A DNA stretch of 64,000 bases from Centrapalus pauciflorus (taxonomy: Eukaryota > Streptophyta > Magnoliopsida > Asterales > Asteraceae): positions 62,001 to 126,000 of the forward strand of contig JAANYP010003832.1 in assembly GCA_020465985.1 (NCBI GenBank), given 5' to 3'. This document shows, one piece after another, positions 1 through 9,008 of the stretch (its first letter is position 1; each line of letters begins with the position of its first letter). The notes under the pieces were generated by a model, which was not told where the DNA came from, did not search any database, and was given only the letters and a program-made list of their open reading frames with translations. The position numbers were made by a program, and so were the translations under genes.

Positions 1-614
1 ACGTCCGATCGGAATGTCCCAAGCGCAGTAAGGCTTGCCGCAACTGTATTACGTTGGGGCACCATGCTAAAGACTGTACCCGACCCCGATTTGTTCCTCC
101 GCCTGCATTTTCACCCCGGCAATCATTCAAGGGTTCTTCTGCTCCGAGGAATCAACCAAGATCTTTCCAGATGACAGCCGATGAGGCAAAAGAGACTGCT
201 GATGTCGTCATAGGTACATTTCTTGTTAACTCAATGCCTACTCTAATCTGTCATATGTGTTTGAAAAGTTTGCTAAACTGTTTGATTTTGGCCCAATAAT
301 GCTACCTGTACCGATAGATATAGAAACTGCGAGCTCGAGTTTTGTGACTATAAGTAGAATCTTTCGTTCCTGTAAGCTAGTGATTGATGACCTCTCCTCA
401 GACTTTGACCTGATACCGATGTGGATTAAAGAATTCGATATTATTATAGGAATGGACAGGCTCATGGCGAGCAATGCTGAAATCCTTTGTGCCAAAGGAT
501 AATTAGAATTAGAACCCCGAAGGAAATGAACGTTATGTTTATGACGATAGAAAAACTCGAGATTTAGGTCTCATTTCTGTAATGAAAGCCCGAAAGTACC
601 TAATCAAAGATTGA
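1..614 (+). pseudogene. Broken gag C-terminus and protease of element C
   Basis: The frame at 54-299 carries the second CCHC zinc knuckle region (GHHAKDC) and the linker to protease. Compared with element B, a 4-nt deletion near position 12 shifts the frame between the two zinc knuckles. A further deletion near 240, between short TAATCT repeats, removes the protease DSG active site that A and B both keep. The rest of protease continues in another frame (257-502) with the recognisable IIGMD segment, then stops. Near 610 the sequence jumps from the protease-RT linker straight into RT (IDL..SGYH region), losing roughly 400 bp of linker and RT fingers. The adjoining RT stretch has a CGA to TGA stop and a 1-nt deletion near 680. 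Confidence 0.8.
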
Positions 615-743
615 TCTTTGATCTGGATATCATCAACGTAAGATATTTGAGTCTGACGTACCGAAGACTGCATTTCGTGTCGTTACGGCCATTTTGAGTT
701 TCTAACAATACCGTTCGGTCTCACCAATGCCCCGGCCGCGTTT

Positions 744-2483
744 ATGGACCTCATGAATAGGGTATGTAGACCAATGCTGGATAAATCAGTGATAGTCTTC
801 ATTGATGACATCTTGATTTACTCCAAGTCTGAATCTGATCATGCGATGCATTTGCGAGAATTGCTAGAATTGTTACGAAAGGAGCTACTCTATGCAAAAT
901 TCTCCAAATGTGAATTTTGGTTACGCCAGGTGCAATTTTTAGGATATATTGTCTCGGGTGAGGGAATAACCGTAGATCCATCAAAGGTTGAAGCGGTTCA
1001 GAAATGGGAAGCGCCGAAAAACGTATCAGAAGTTCGAAGTTTCTTGGGTTTAGCGGGCTATTACCGAAGATTCATCCGTGATTTCTCCAAGATTGCGGTG
1101 CCTTTAACCAGTCTGACGAAGAAGGAGGTTAAGTTTGAATGGAATGAATCCCAAGATCGAGCCTTTGAGACATTGAAACGTAAGCTAATTGAAGCACCGA
1201 TTCTGGCCTTACCTGAGGGTAATGATGATTTTGTAGTTTATAGTGATGCTTCTAAGATGGGATTAGGCTGTGTGTTGATGCAAAGAGATAAAGTAATTGC
1301 CTACGCATCAAAGCAGCTAAAGGCGCATGAAAAGAATTACCCGACGCATGACTTGGAGCTTGCTGCCGTGACTTTTGCATTGAAGATTTGGCGGCATTAT
1401 CTGTATGGGACCAGGTGTAAATTATATACAGATCACAAGAGTCTGAAGTATTTATTTGACCAAAAAGAGCTGAATATGCGACAAAGGCGATCTATGGAAT
1501 TGATTAAAGACTATGACTGTGAGATCCTTTACCATCCAGGTAAAGCAAACATAGTACCAGATGCCCGAAGCCGCAAAACCGGACCAGACCATTATACCCG
1601 ATGTTATGCTTTGACTTCTGTTGTTTTGGAGTCTGCCTTGCCTGAGTCGATTATTGCCACTCAAACCGAAGCCATTCGGGATGAGAACTTGAAATCTGAA
1701 CGTATGGTTACTTATGTGACCAAGCTGACCCTTGATAATCGTGGTCTTAGGCGGTTCATGAATAGAATATGGGTCCCTAGATTAGGAGGAATTCGTGATC
1801 AATTTCTGTCGGAGGCTCATATGTCAAAATTTTCGGTACATCCTGGTTCTACTAAAATGTACCAAGATTTGAAAACGGATTATTGGTGGCCTGGAATGAA
1901 GAAGGACATAGGACGATATGTAGAAAATTGCATAACTTGTTTACAAGTCAAATCGGAACATCAGAAGCCGTATGGGGAACTACAACCATTGCCAATCCCG
2001 GAATGGAAGTGGGACCACATAACCATGGACTTTGTGACGAAGCTGCCCAGGACTAAGCGGAATCATGACTCTATATGGGTAATAGTGGGTCGACTTACTA
2101 AGTCAGCTCATTTTCTACCCATACGTGAAGATGAACGCCTCGAAAAGTTAGCTGAATTGTGCGTAAAGGAAATCGTGACTAGACATGGTGTGCCATTGTC
2201 TATAGTATCGGACCGTGACAGCAGATTTACTTCTCGTTTTTGGAAGGCTTTTCAGAATGGACTAGGAACTGAACTTAAGATGAGCACCGCTTATCATCCA
2301 GAAACCGACGGGCAAACTGAGAGAACGATTTTGACCTTAGAAGATATGTTACGTGCCTGTGTGATTGATCTCGGTGGAAGTTGGGATACTCACCTGCCGT
2401 TTGTGGAGTTTGCTTATAACAATAGTTATCACTCGACTATTGGTATGCCTCCATATCAGCTTTTGTACGGACGTCGATGCTGA
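744..2483 (+). CDS. pol: RT (C-terminal part), RNase H and integrase of element C
   Basis: A 579-codon open segment of a Ty3/gypsy polyprotein. The RT catalytic motif FIDD lies at 798-809. RNase H follows, with the YSDAS motif near 1240, an HDLELA motif and a YTDHKSL motif. The usual ADALSRK box of this region reads PDARSRK here. Integrase follows, with an HHCC zinc-binding domain (from EAHMSKF to CITC), the first core Asp in ITMDF, the second in VSDRDSRF and the Glu in DGQTER. The first Met is internal to RT and is not a true start, because the upstream RT is deleted and frameshifted. The segment ends at a TGA where A and B have an arginine codon (CGA), and the same frame resumes to 3068. 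It would function only as part of a polyprotein, and this copy is disabled. Confidence 0.85.
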   Translation: MDLMNRVCRPMLDKSVIVFIDDILIYSKSESDHAMHLRELLELLRKELLYAKFSKCEFWLRQVQFLGYIVSGEGITVDPSKVEAVQKWEAPKNVSEVRSFLGLAGYYRRFIRDFSKIAVPLTSLTKKEVKFEWNESQDRAFETLKRKLIEAPILALPEGNDDFVVYSDASKMGLGCVLMQRDKVIAYASKQLKAHEKNYPTHDLELAAVTFALKIWRHYLYGTRCKLYTDHKSLKYLFDQKELNMRQRRSMELIKDYDCEILYHPGKANIVPDARSRKTGPDHYTRCYALTSVVLESALPESIIATQTEAIRDENLKSERMVTYVTKLTLDNRGLRRFMNRIWVPRLGGIRDQFLSEAHMSKFSVHPGSTKMYQDLKTDYWWPGMKKDIGRYVENCITCLQVKSEHQKPYGELQPLPIPEWKWDHITMDFVTKLPRTKRNHDSIWVIVGRLTKSAHFLPIREDERLEKLAELCVKEIVTRHGVPLSIVSDRDSRFTSRFWKAFQNGLGTELKMSTAYHPETDGQTERTILTLEDMLRACVIDLGGSWDTHLPFVEFAYNNSYHSTIGMPPYQLLYGRRC

Positions 2484-2537
2484 ACTCCAACCTGTTGGAG
2501 GGAAACAGGTGAACGCCCGATCTCTGGACCAGCGATT

Positions 2538-3068
2538 TTGCAAGAAGCCCATGATCAGCTACAATTGATTCGGCAGCGGATACAGACTTCTCAAGACAGA
2601 CAAAAGAAATATTATGATCGAAGACGTAAGCCAATTGTGTTCGAGGTGGGTGATAAAGTGTTGTTGAAGGTCTCGCCAAGAAAAGGAATAGTAAGGTTCG
2701 GCAAACGGGGGAAGTTGAGCCCTCGATTTGTGGGTCCTTTTGAAATTCTCGAGCGTGTAGGATTGCAGGCCTGCAGATTGAAGTTGCCTGCCGAAATGAC
2801 TGGGATTCATGATATATTTCATGTGAGAAATCTTCGAAAGTGTTTAGCTGACGCTGAAGCTGTGATTCCTTGGAAAGACGTGCAAATTGATGAGCAGTTG
2901 CGATACGAAGAAGAGCCCGAGCGTATAATCGATCATAAGGTTTCGAAATTGCGCAGCAAGGAAATTCCAATGGTGTTAGTCCAATGGAAATACCATAAGG
3001 GATCTGCACAAACTTGGGAACGAGAAGACGAGATTAGGCAAAAATATCCGAAGTTATTCCTGTCTTAG
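2538..3068 (+). CDS. pol: Integrase C-terminus and chromodomain-like tail of element C
   Basis: This continues the 744-2483 frame after one nonsense codon. It holds the integrase C-terminal GPFEILERVG region and ends with a chromodomain-like segment (VLVQWKYH, then TWERED and KYPKLF). This arrangement is typical of plant chromoviruses, where the chromodomain directs integration toward heterochromatin. The Met is internal and not a real initiation site. The polypurine tract and LTR follow within 40 bp, as expected for the end of pol. Confidence 0.8.
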   Translation: MQEAHDQLQLIRQRIQTSQDRQKKYYDRRRKPIVFEVGDKVLLKVSPRKGIVRFGKRGKLSPRFVGPFEILERVGLQACRLKLPAEMTGIHDIFHVRNLRKCLADAEAVIPWKDVQIDEQLRYEEEPERIIDHKVSKLRSKEIPMVLVQWKYHKGSAQTWEREDEIRQKYPKLFLS

Positions 3069-3096
3069 TCGATTCCGAGGGCGGAATCAATTTAAC

Positions 3097-3105
3097 GGGG
3101 GAAGA
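3097..3105 (+). other. Polypurine tract of element C
   Basis: A G-run followed by AAGA lies directly before the TGTAACAG start of the LTR. This is the expected plus-strand primer for reverse transcription. The same GGGGGAAG block precedes the 3' LTRs of A and B. Confidence 0.75.
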
Positions 3106-3483
3106 TTGTAACAGCCCGTAATTAATTAAATATAAATTACAGCAGCGGACTTTGGATAATAAGCAATTTTAATCCAAATATTAGTAAATAACTGAAAATA
3201 TGAATTTGTAATAGTTAATTATATTAAGTTATAATTAATCATGAAAAGTTGGCCAAAATTAGCTGAAATTAAGTTAATAATTAAAATTCAGCTAAATGAC
3301 AAATTAAAGACTGAAAATGACGAAACGAACTAAAATGAATAAAAATTTGACTAAAAGACAATTATAGCTAAATCTAGAACTCCCTTGCTATTATTTGCAT
3401 CTGAAATGCAAATCAGATTGATGGGAATAAAGTTGGACGATTCCGGAAATTCTGTAGAAAATCTGATCTTTTTCCTATTCTCC

Positions 3484-3492
3484 TATAAATAT
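3484..3492 (+). promoter_or_regulatory. TATA box in LTR of element C
   Basis: TATAAATAT followed by a pyrimidine-rich leader rich in CTCT, the usual layout of a plant LTR promoter. The same word occupies the equivalent place in the other LTRs of this group. Confidence 0.6.
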
Positions 3493-3904
3493 GAGCTCCC
3501 CTCCTCATTTCTTAAGTTTGGAAACTTGGGCTCTCCTCCTTCTCTCTCTAAGATTACACCTTCTCTCTAGCATTTCTCCCAATCGAACCGTCGGATTCTC
3601 GTGATTCATACGCCATCGGTTAGATATCGTCGAGCTCTACACGAATCTACCATTACATGTTTGATTTCGTCCGGATTTAAGGTAAGATTGGCCCTATTTC
3701 TGTCTTTTGGTTCGGTTTTGAAAGAGCAAACTCGAGTTTGCTCAAATTCCCTTCATTTGAAGCTGATTTGCTCCCGTTTAGGACCTGTTTTTGCTTGGAA
3801 AACGTCTACAATCGACTGCTATAACTTGGGCGAAGGTTAGTATCTATTTTTCCGTCATTTATGTTCTTGTTTAGTAGCTAAAACCTGGAAAAAACGTTGA
3901 ACAT

Positions 3905-4200
3905 GTAGAACAGATTCGAAAATCCATGATTAGACTCGAAATTACTGATTTCGAATCTGCCCCCCCTAGACTCGAAGGTTGCTTCGAATCTATTTATGTC
4001 CTTCGAATCTGATGCTGTCCTTCGAGTCTAGTGTGTTGCCTTCGATTCTGGTATGGGTTCGAGTCTAGGAAGGCTTCGAGTCTAGGAAGGCTTCGAGTCT
4101 AGGAAAGCTTCGAATCTAAGAAGGCTTCGAATGTAAGTCCTTGTTTCTAATCTATGCCATTCGAATCTAGTTCAAATAGATTCGAATTTACCATTTCTCG
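3905..4200 (+). repeat. Cluster of TTCGAATCT / AGACTCGAA words in LTR C
   Basis: More than fifteen copies of TCGAATCT, or its complementary form AGACTCGAA, occur at roughly 10-30 bp spacing. Because the core TTCGAA is self-complementary, the cluster is both direct and inverted. Equivalent clusters occupy the same LTR position at about 10020-10350, 17390-17720, 21895-22130, 23455-23720, 45296-45600 and 51770-52060. Confidence 0.8.
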
Positions 4201-5030
4201 AATCTATTCCTTTTAATTCAAAGTTTGATTTTTGTTCCAAGCCTAAGATTAATTCCTAAATCAGATTAAGTTATTAAACAACCTATAGTAATTAAAAGTA
4301 TAATATGATTATGATAAAACTCACAAATTCAAGTTGCACATCTATTTTATGCACAAATGAATTAACAGACTCTGTACGGACCCTTAGAATGTGTATGACC
4401 TGTTCACCTTGCTAGAAATACGATTGGCTTTGTTTCAAGGCCACACACCTGTAATTAGATGAATCGTATTAATCTGATAAGAATAAACTCACCTTGGGAC
4501 GATAGGAACTACCTCAGACTCGACAGCCAGAAATGACAATAACCTGAATATGTAACTAGGGTTATATAGATTATGACACAGACTTGACATTAATATGCCA
4601 GACTTGAAACTGAAATGCAGGAACCCGTCGAATTGACAGAGTAAACTGAACCGCTTAATTCGTTAAGCCTTATCTGACTACGGACCACTGTGAGTGACAG
4701 ATTTCATTAATTACTTGCATATATTTCGATACTTATTGGTGAATGTATTGACTGTATGGAAACTTCCGATTGTTGCTGCATGTTTCTTTAATACTATATT
4801 GTATCATAGAAACGTACTTTTGACATTACTGAAGCTAGACACTTGAATTGCCTTGATTGCATGTTCACTTTTACATTTTATGTAAATACGTATCATGCTT
4901 ATTGCTTACTTGACTGTTATACTTGCCGCTGCATACTGCATTATCCGACAGGACCGAATGTGAGATCTCCATTCACAGGAGGGAATTCTGCAGATTCCTT
5001 TCCTATTTGACTTGTTTCCATACATTTCCC

Positions 5031-5048
5031 GTAGGGCTTCGGCCTTAC
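5031..5048 (+). other. C(UUCG)G hairpin in LTR C
   Basis: GTAGGGCTTCGGCCTTAC folds into a 7-bp stem (one G-U pair) closed by the exceptionally stable cUUCGg tetraloop. The 18 bases are identical in all eight LTRs of this group in the window. Confidence 0.75.
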
Positions 5049-5524
5049 ACAGGGGAATACTAACTGGGTTGTCTCCCAACCTTTTTGCCGTCTTTGACGT
5101 ATTGCCGACAGGAACTGATAGTATGTTATATGTGTGTGGTAACTAATGGAACTCTGTTAACTCACTAAGCAATGTTAGCTTACTCTGTCATGACAACTCT
5201 TTTATAGGAAAAGTTGATAAGGGCAAGACCATAGCAGGTAGTTCGTCCCAGGCTAAGTGATTCTGGACATTTGATGAATAGCAGACTTCTGGACTTTTGC
5301 TGACGCCTATTTTGAAAAGATGATGCGGTCTCGGGTAGCTTGTTCAGTCTTCCGCACTCTGATTGAAGATTTAGAAGCTAGTTAGACCACCATTTGATTA
5401 TAATATATTTTTGTAATTAAGTATTCAGGCAGTTGGACCTGTGGTATCAAACAATTAGTAATATTTATTACTCTATGAAATGAAATATTATGACGTGTAC
5501 TGTTTGTGGAAATTGGATGTTACA

Positions 5525-5959
5525 TGCTATGCCTTGACTTCCACAATACTGACGTCCACTATTATAGACGATGTAAGGGCTGCTCAGTTGCAGGCCTTAA
5601 AGGAGGAAAATGTTAAAGACGAGAATATCAGAGTTCAACTTCCATTAATGCAAGATGATGGAACCGGACTGAAGGGTATTTACGGCAGAACTTGGGTTCC
5701 TAAGTACGGGAACATGCGAGAAGTAATACTTGCAGAAGCTCATCAATCCAAGTTCTCAATTCATCCTGGTAGCACGAAAATGTACAACGACCTGAAAGCC
5801 GATTTCTGGTGGCCAGGATTGAAAAGAGACGTCGGTCAATATGTTGAAAGGTGCAGAACTTGTCGTTTAGTCAAAGCAGAACATCAGCAACCCTATGGTA
5901 GTATGCAACCTCTTCCTATCCCAGAATGGAAGTGGGACCATATACCATGGATTTCGTAA
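5525..5959 (+). CDS. pol: Integrase zinc-binding domain of element D (fragment)
   Basis: The open frame enters from the LTR of C, so only codons from 5525 on belong to D. It encodes the HHCC integrase N-terminal domain (EAHQSKF through CRTC) and reaches WKWDHI, just before the first catalytic Asp. One A is missing relative to elements A, B and C near 5945. This shifts the frame and ends the ORF in TGGATTTCGTAA. The rest of integrase is in the overlapping ORF starting at 5926. The single lesion makes this copy a pseudogene. Confidence 0.8.
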   Translation, partial: CYALTSTILTSTIIDDVRAAQLQALKEENVKDENIRVQLPLMQDDGTGLKGIYGRTWVPKYGNMREVILAEAHQSKFSIHPGSTKMYNDLKADFWWPGLKRDVGQYVERCRTCRLVKAEHQQPYGSMQPLPIPEWKWDHIPWIS

Positions 5960-6996
5960 CCAAACTTCCAAAAACGCGTCGTCAACATGATGCCGTTTGG
6001 GTCATCGTTGACCGATTAACAAAATCCGCACACTTCATTCCAATCCGAGAAACTTACTCACTGGACCGTCTTGCCCAGATCTACATTAACGAAATCGTCA
6101 TTAGGCATGGTGTGCCTAAATCTATTGTCTCCGACCGAGATAGTAGATTCACTTCCAATTTCTGGGCTGCTCTGCAAAACGGTCTTGGTACTCGCATCGC
6201 AATGAGTACTGCATATAGACCTCAATCGGACGGGCAAAGTGAAAGAACAATCCTAACTCTAGAAGACATGCTCAGAGCGTGTGTCATGGATTTGGGTGGT
6301 AACTGGGACGATCACCTCCCATTGGTTGAATTCTCCTACAACAATAGTTACCATTCCACAATCAAGATGGCACCATTCGAGTTCCTGTATGGCAGAAAAT
6401 GTAGGACTCCAACCTGTTGGAGGGAAACAGGAGAAACTCCAATAGCTGGTCCTGCCTTGCTACAAGAAACAAACGAAAAGATCCAACTCATTCGTCAGTA
6501 CATGAAAACGGCACAAGATCGGCAAAAGAACTATCACGATCGCCGACACAAAGCAATAGGGTTTCAAAAGGACGATTGGGTATACTTGAAGGTTTCTCCG
6601 ATGAAAGGTGTCACGAGATTTGTTAAGCGAGGAAAGCTATCACCTCGGTTCATAGGACCCTTCAAAATACTAGACAGAGTTGGTAATCAGTCCTATCACT
6701 TGGACTTGCCGGAAGAGTTATCAGGAGTTCACCCAGTATTTCACGTTGGATATCTAAGAAAGAGTCTGGTGCCCGAAAGGGAACCATTGACTGACCATTC
6801 AGACATTAAGATTGACGAACGGCTAAGATTCGTGGACGAGCCGGAATGCATTTTGGAAACAAAAATCAAGAAACTCCGCAACAAGGAAATCAGGATGGTG
6901 CTGGTCAAGTGGAAGCATCATCGGGGAGCTAATCATACTTGGGAATCAGAAGAAGACATGAAGACTAAGTACCCAAGTCTGTTTAGCGCAGCATGA
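5926..6996 (+). CDS. pol: Integrase core and chromodomain of element D (after 1-nt frameshift)
   Basis: The 356-codon frame begins at a Met created by the shift and is really the continuation of integrase. The core motifs MDFVTK, VSDRDSRF and DGQSER supply the D, D and E residues. The C-terminal GPFKILDRVG domain follows, and the frame ends with a chromodomain-like segment (MVLVKWKHH, TWESEED, KYPSLF). It is intact from the frameshift to its TGA. The LTR starts 37 bp after the stop. Its protein is clearly diverged from that of A, B and C. Confidence 0.85.
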   Translation: MEVGPYTMDFVTKLPKTRRQHDAVWVIVDRLTKSAHFIPIRETYSLDRLAQIYINEIVIRHGVPKSIVSDRDSRFTSNFWAALQNGLGTRIAMSTAYRPQSDGQSERTILTLEDMLRACVMDLGGNWDDHLPLVEFSYNNSYHSTIKMAPFEFLYGRKCRTPTCWRETGETPIAGPALLQETNEKIQLIRQYMKTAQDRQKNYHDRRHKAIGFQKDDWVYLKVSPMKGVTRFVKRGKLSPRFIGPFKILDRVGNQSYHLDLPEELSGVHPVFHVGYLRKSLVPEREPLTDHSDIKIDERLRFVDEPECILETKIKKLRNKEIRMVLVKWKHHRGANHTWESEEDMKTKYPSLFSAA

Positions 6997-7264
6997 CTTC
7001 GCGGACGAAGTATAGGCGTGGTGGAGCCCATGCTGTAACATCCCAAATTTTCAATTATATGTAATTTGCAATTTTAAGGACTTAATTATTATGTTAATGG
7101 AATATTATGTCAATATAAGTTATTTTATATCAAAATATCAGTTAAAATATTAAAATACAAAGTTGAGGGGTGTGTTATGCAAATGGGTCAAAAATAGGAA
7201 TAAAAGAGAGAAACCCTTCATTTTCACCAACATCTTCTCTCACTACACTCTCTCTCTAAAATCG

Positions 7265-7273
7265 GTTCTCTCT

Positions 7274-7319
<46 letters not shown>
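7265..7319 (+). repeat. CT microsatellite in LTR D leader
   Basis: An almost pure run of CT dinucleotides about 55 bp long. It sits where the other LTR families have a shorter CT-rich leader downstream of their TATA box. Confidence 0.9.
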
Positions 7320-7322
<3 letters not shown>

Positions 7323-7799
7323 TTTCAACTCAAGAACACAAGAATTATCAAATTTCAAGTGCAAAATTTGGAAACAATTAGCAATTAAGGAACTATAGCA
7401 ACTGCAAGTATCAAATCAAGGTAACAATCTCCCTATATTACGGATTTTTGAAGTTTTTGAGTCGGGTTTTATGTGAACCGATTTCTAAGATTCAAGATGC
7501 AAATGTTAATGCATGTCATATATTATGATAGATTATCTAAATTCGAGCATGTATGTTGTTGTATACAAAAATTTAGAATCAGATTCGAAGCCTAAGTATG
7601 ATTTCTGAAATTAAGTGTGTGTTTTAGTGTGTGTTCATCGAGATTTGTAGAAAATGGACACAAATGTGGGATTTTTGGTATATACATGTTATGATATAAG
7701 TTAAAACAATGTTACTAAGCTTATATTTGCAATATTAGACTCAAAACGTGCAAAAATGGTCAAAAACATAATTCTGGAAAATATTGGAAAATTTTCTAA

Positions 7800-8060
7800 G
7801 TATGAACTCGGATTGATGATCCATCCGAATTCGGATCATCAACCCAGTTCGGACCATTAACCATTTCGGATCTATAGTGATTTCGGACTACACATTTCGG
7901 GTTACTCCATTCGGACCAACCTATTTCGGACCCCATTACCCATTTCGGATCAGTGTCAATTTCGGACTCAATCCCAATTCGGACCAATGTTAATTTCGGA
8001 CCAGAGACCAATTTCGGACCAACCACAATTCGGACCATCCGAATTCGGATATGGTCCGAA
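7800..8060 (+). repeat. Array of TTCGGACC words in LTR D
   Basis: About sixteen copies of TTCGGA(C/T)C or close variants at roughly 10-25 bp spacing, some extended to the palindrome CCGAATTCGG. The 80-codon minus-strand ORF across it is a by-product of the repeat. The same word is arrayed in the unrelated copia element at 55741-56265. Confidence 0.8.
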
Positions 8061-9008
8061 ATCAGAACCCAATTACAATTAAAATTACAGAATACAAGTT
8101 TTAAGCAATTACTGACACAAATTCACTATTACACTTACATTACAGATCATTGTGGTGTTATCAAAACACACATTGATTCGGAGACAAGTCACACAAAACC
8201 AATCACTGTGAGTAACAGATTGTCATTCGAACATTTATTATTTTTGCATTCATGTTTATACATTCAATGGCATGTTCACTTTGTTCATATACATCATTTG
8301 GCACTCGTACATGATTTGTTGTTATGATGCACACTCGTACTTGACATGTAATACACATGTAGCCAGCGTTCAATTGAAAGTGCATTTATTTACATCATGC
8401 TTGCACTGCATGATCATTACTTCACAATCTGATGCGACCTGGACTGCGGCTGACAGCAGGCCACTGTCGGGGACTGATAATCCCACTCGTTATCCCGTCA
8501 GGTTCGGCACATCCCCGATCAGCGTTTGAACTGCCAACCCCATGCTAGCAATGCATGGTTTACACATACATTGAGGCTTACACTGCCTATTTTCACATAC
8601 ATGGGGCTTACACTGCCCATGGTTAAGCATTGCTTGTAAAGAAATATTTGTTGTTTGCATAATCTGTTATCTCACTAAGCTTTAGCTTACTGTTGACTCA
8701 CCATGTTTTCAGGCAAAGGCAAAAGTGTAGCAGGACCTTCTACTTAAGCATATCAAATCAATATCCCGAAGACCTTAGTAGCTATTGGTACTTGAATGTA
8801 ATAGCTTTGGGCTGGGATTACTACTTTTAATCAATTATGATGTTGTAATAGTTAGACTTAATCACTGTAGACATGTACTTTCATTGCTTTAGCGTGGATT
8901 TGCTTAACTCTATCTTAAGTATTCAATTTCAATTGTTATGTCTATTCATTGGGTTGTTTGTTGATCCTGGTGATTTCTATTATAATATCAAAGCAAGAGG
9001 GTGTCACA

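Larger units (their letters stand above)
1..5524 (+). mobile_element. Ty3/gypsy chromodomain element 'C', 3' part (gag-pol remnant plus 3' LTR)
   Basis: The left window edge cuts this element, so its 5' LTR and most of gag are not visible. Visible in order are the second gag zinc knuckle, a damaged protease, RT, RNase H, integrase, a chromodomain-like tail, a polypurine tract and a 2.4-kb LTR that begins TGTAACAG and ends GATGTTACA. The same order and very similar sequence occur in elements A and B in this window. Immediately downstream, at 5525, the sequence enters the pol frame of a different gypsy element (D) in mid-codon context, so C inserted into D. The coding part has lost the protease catalytic site and about 400 bp of RT and contains several stops, so C cannot be autonomous. 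Confidence 0.9.
3107..5524 (+). repeat. 3' LTR of element C
   Basis: This 2,418-bp LTR begins TGTAACAG and ends GATGTTACA. Reading along it there is a TATA box (3484-3492), a CT-rich leader, a strong splice-donor consensus (AAG then GTAAGA at 3682), a cluster of TTCGAATCT/AGACTCGAA words (about 3905-4200), a 184-bp stretch (4682-4865) homologous to the satellite monomer, a perfect UUCG hairpin (5031-5048) and a splice-acceptor-like tract ending near 5217. Related LTRs in the window are at 9254, 16623, 20595 (minus), 22690, 44625, 51094 and 60392 (minus). Confidence 0.9.
5525..9008 (+). mobile_element. Ty3/gypsy chromodomain element 'D', 3' part
   Basis: This is a second gypsy family, with a different LTR and only moderately similar pol. 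It starts abruptly where LTR C ends, in the frame CYALTS that joins RNase H to integrase. It therefore represents the downstream half of an element interrupted by C. It contains integrase, a chromodomain-like tail and a 3' LTR of about 1,975 bp. Satellite DNA follows immediately, so D itself appears to lie in the satellite array. Confidence 0.85.
7034..9008 (+). repeat. 3' LTR of element D
   Basis: About 1,975 bp, beginning TGTAACATCCC and ending GGTGTCACA. It contains a long CT microsatellite (7265-7319), a donor-like AAG/GTAACA (7421), an array of TTCGGACC words (about 7800-8060) and an acceptor-like TTTTCAG at 8712. The acceptor is followed by a short open stretch GKGKSVAGPST. The 3' boundary is set by the switch to satellite sequence. 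The 5' partner LTR is outside the window, so the boundary is not confirmed by a second copy. Confidence 0.75.
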
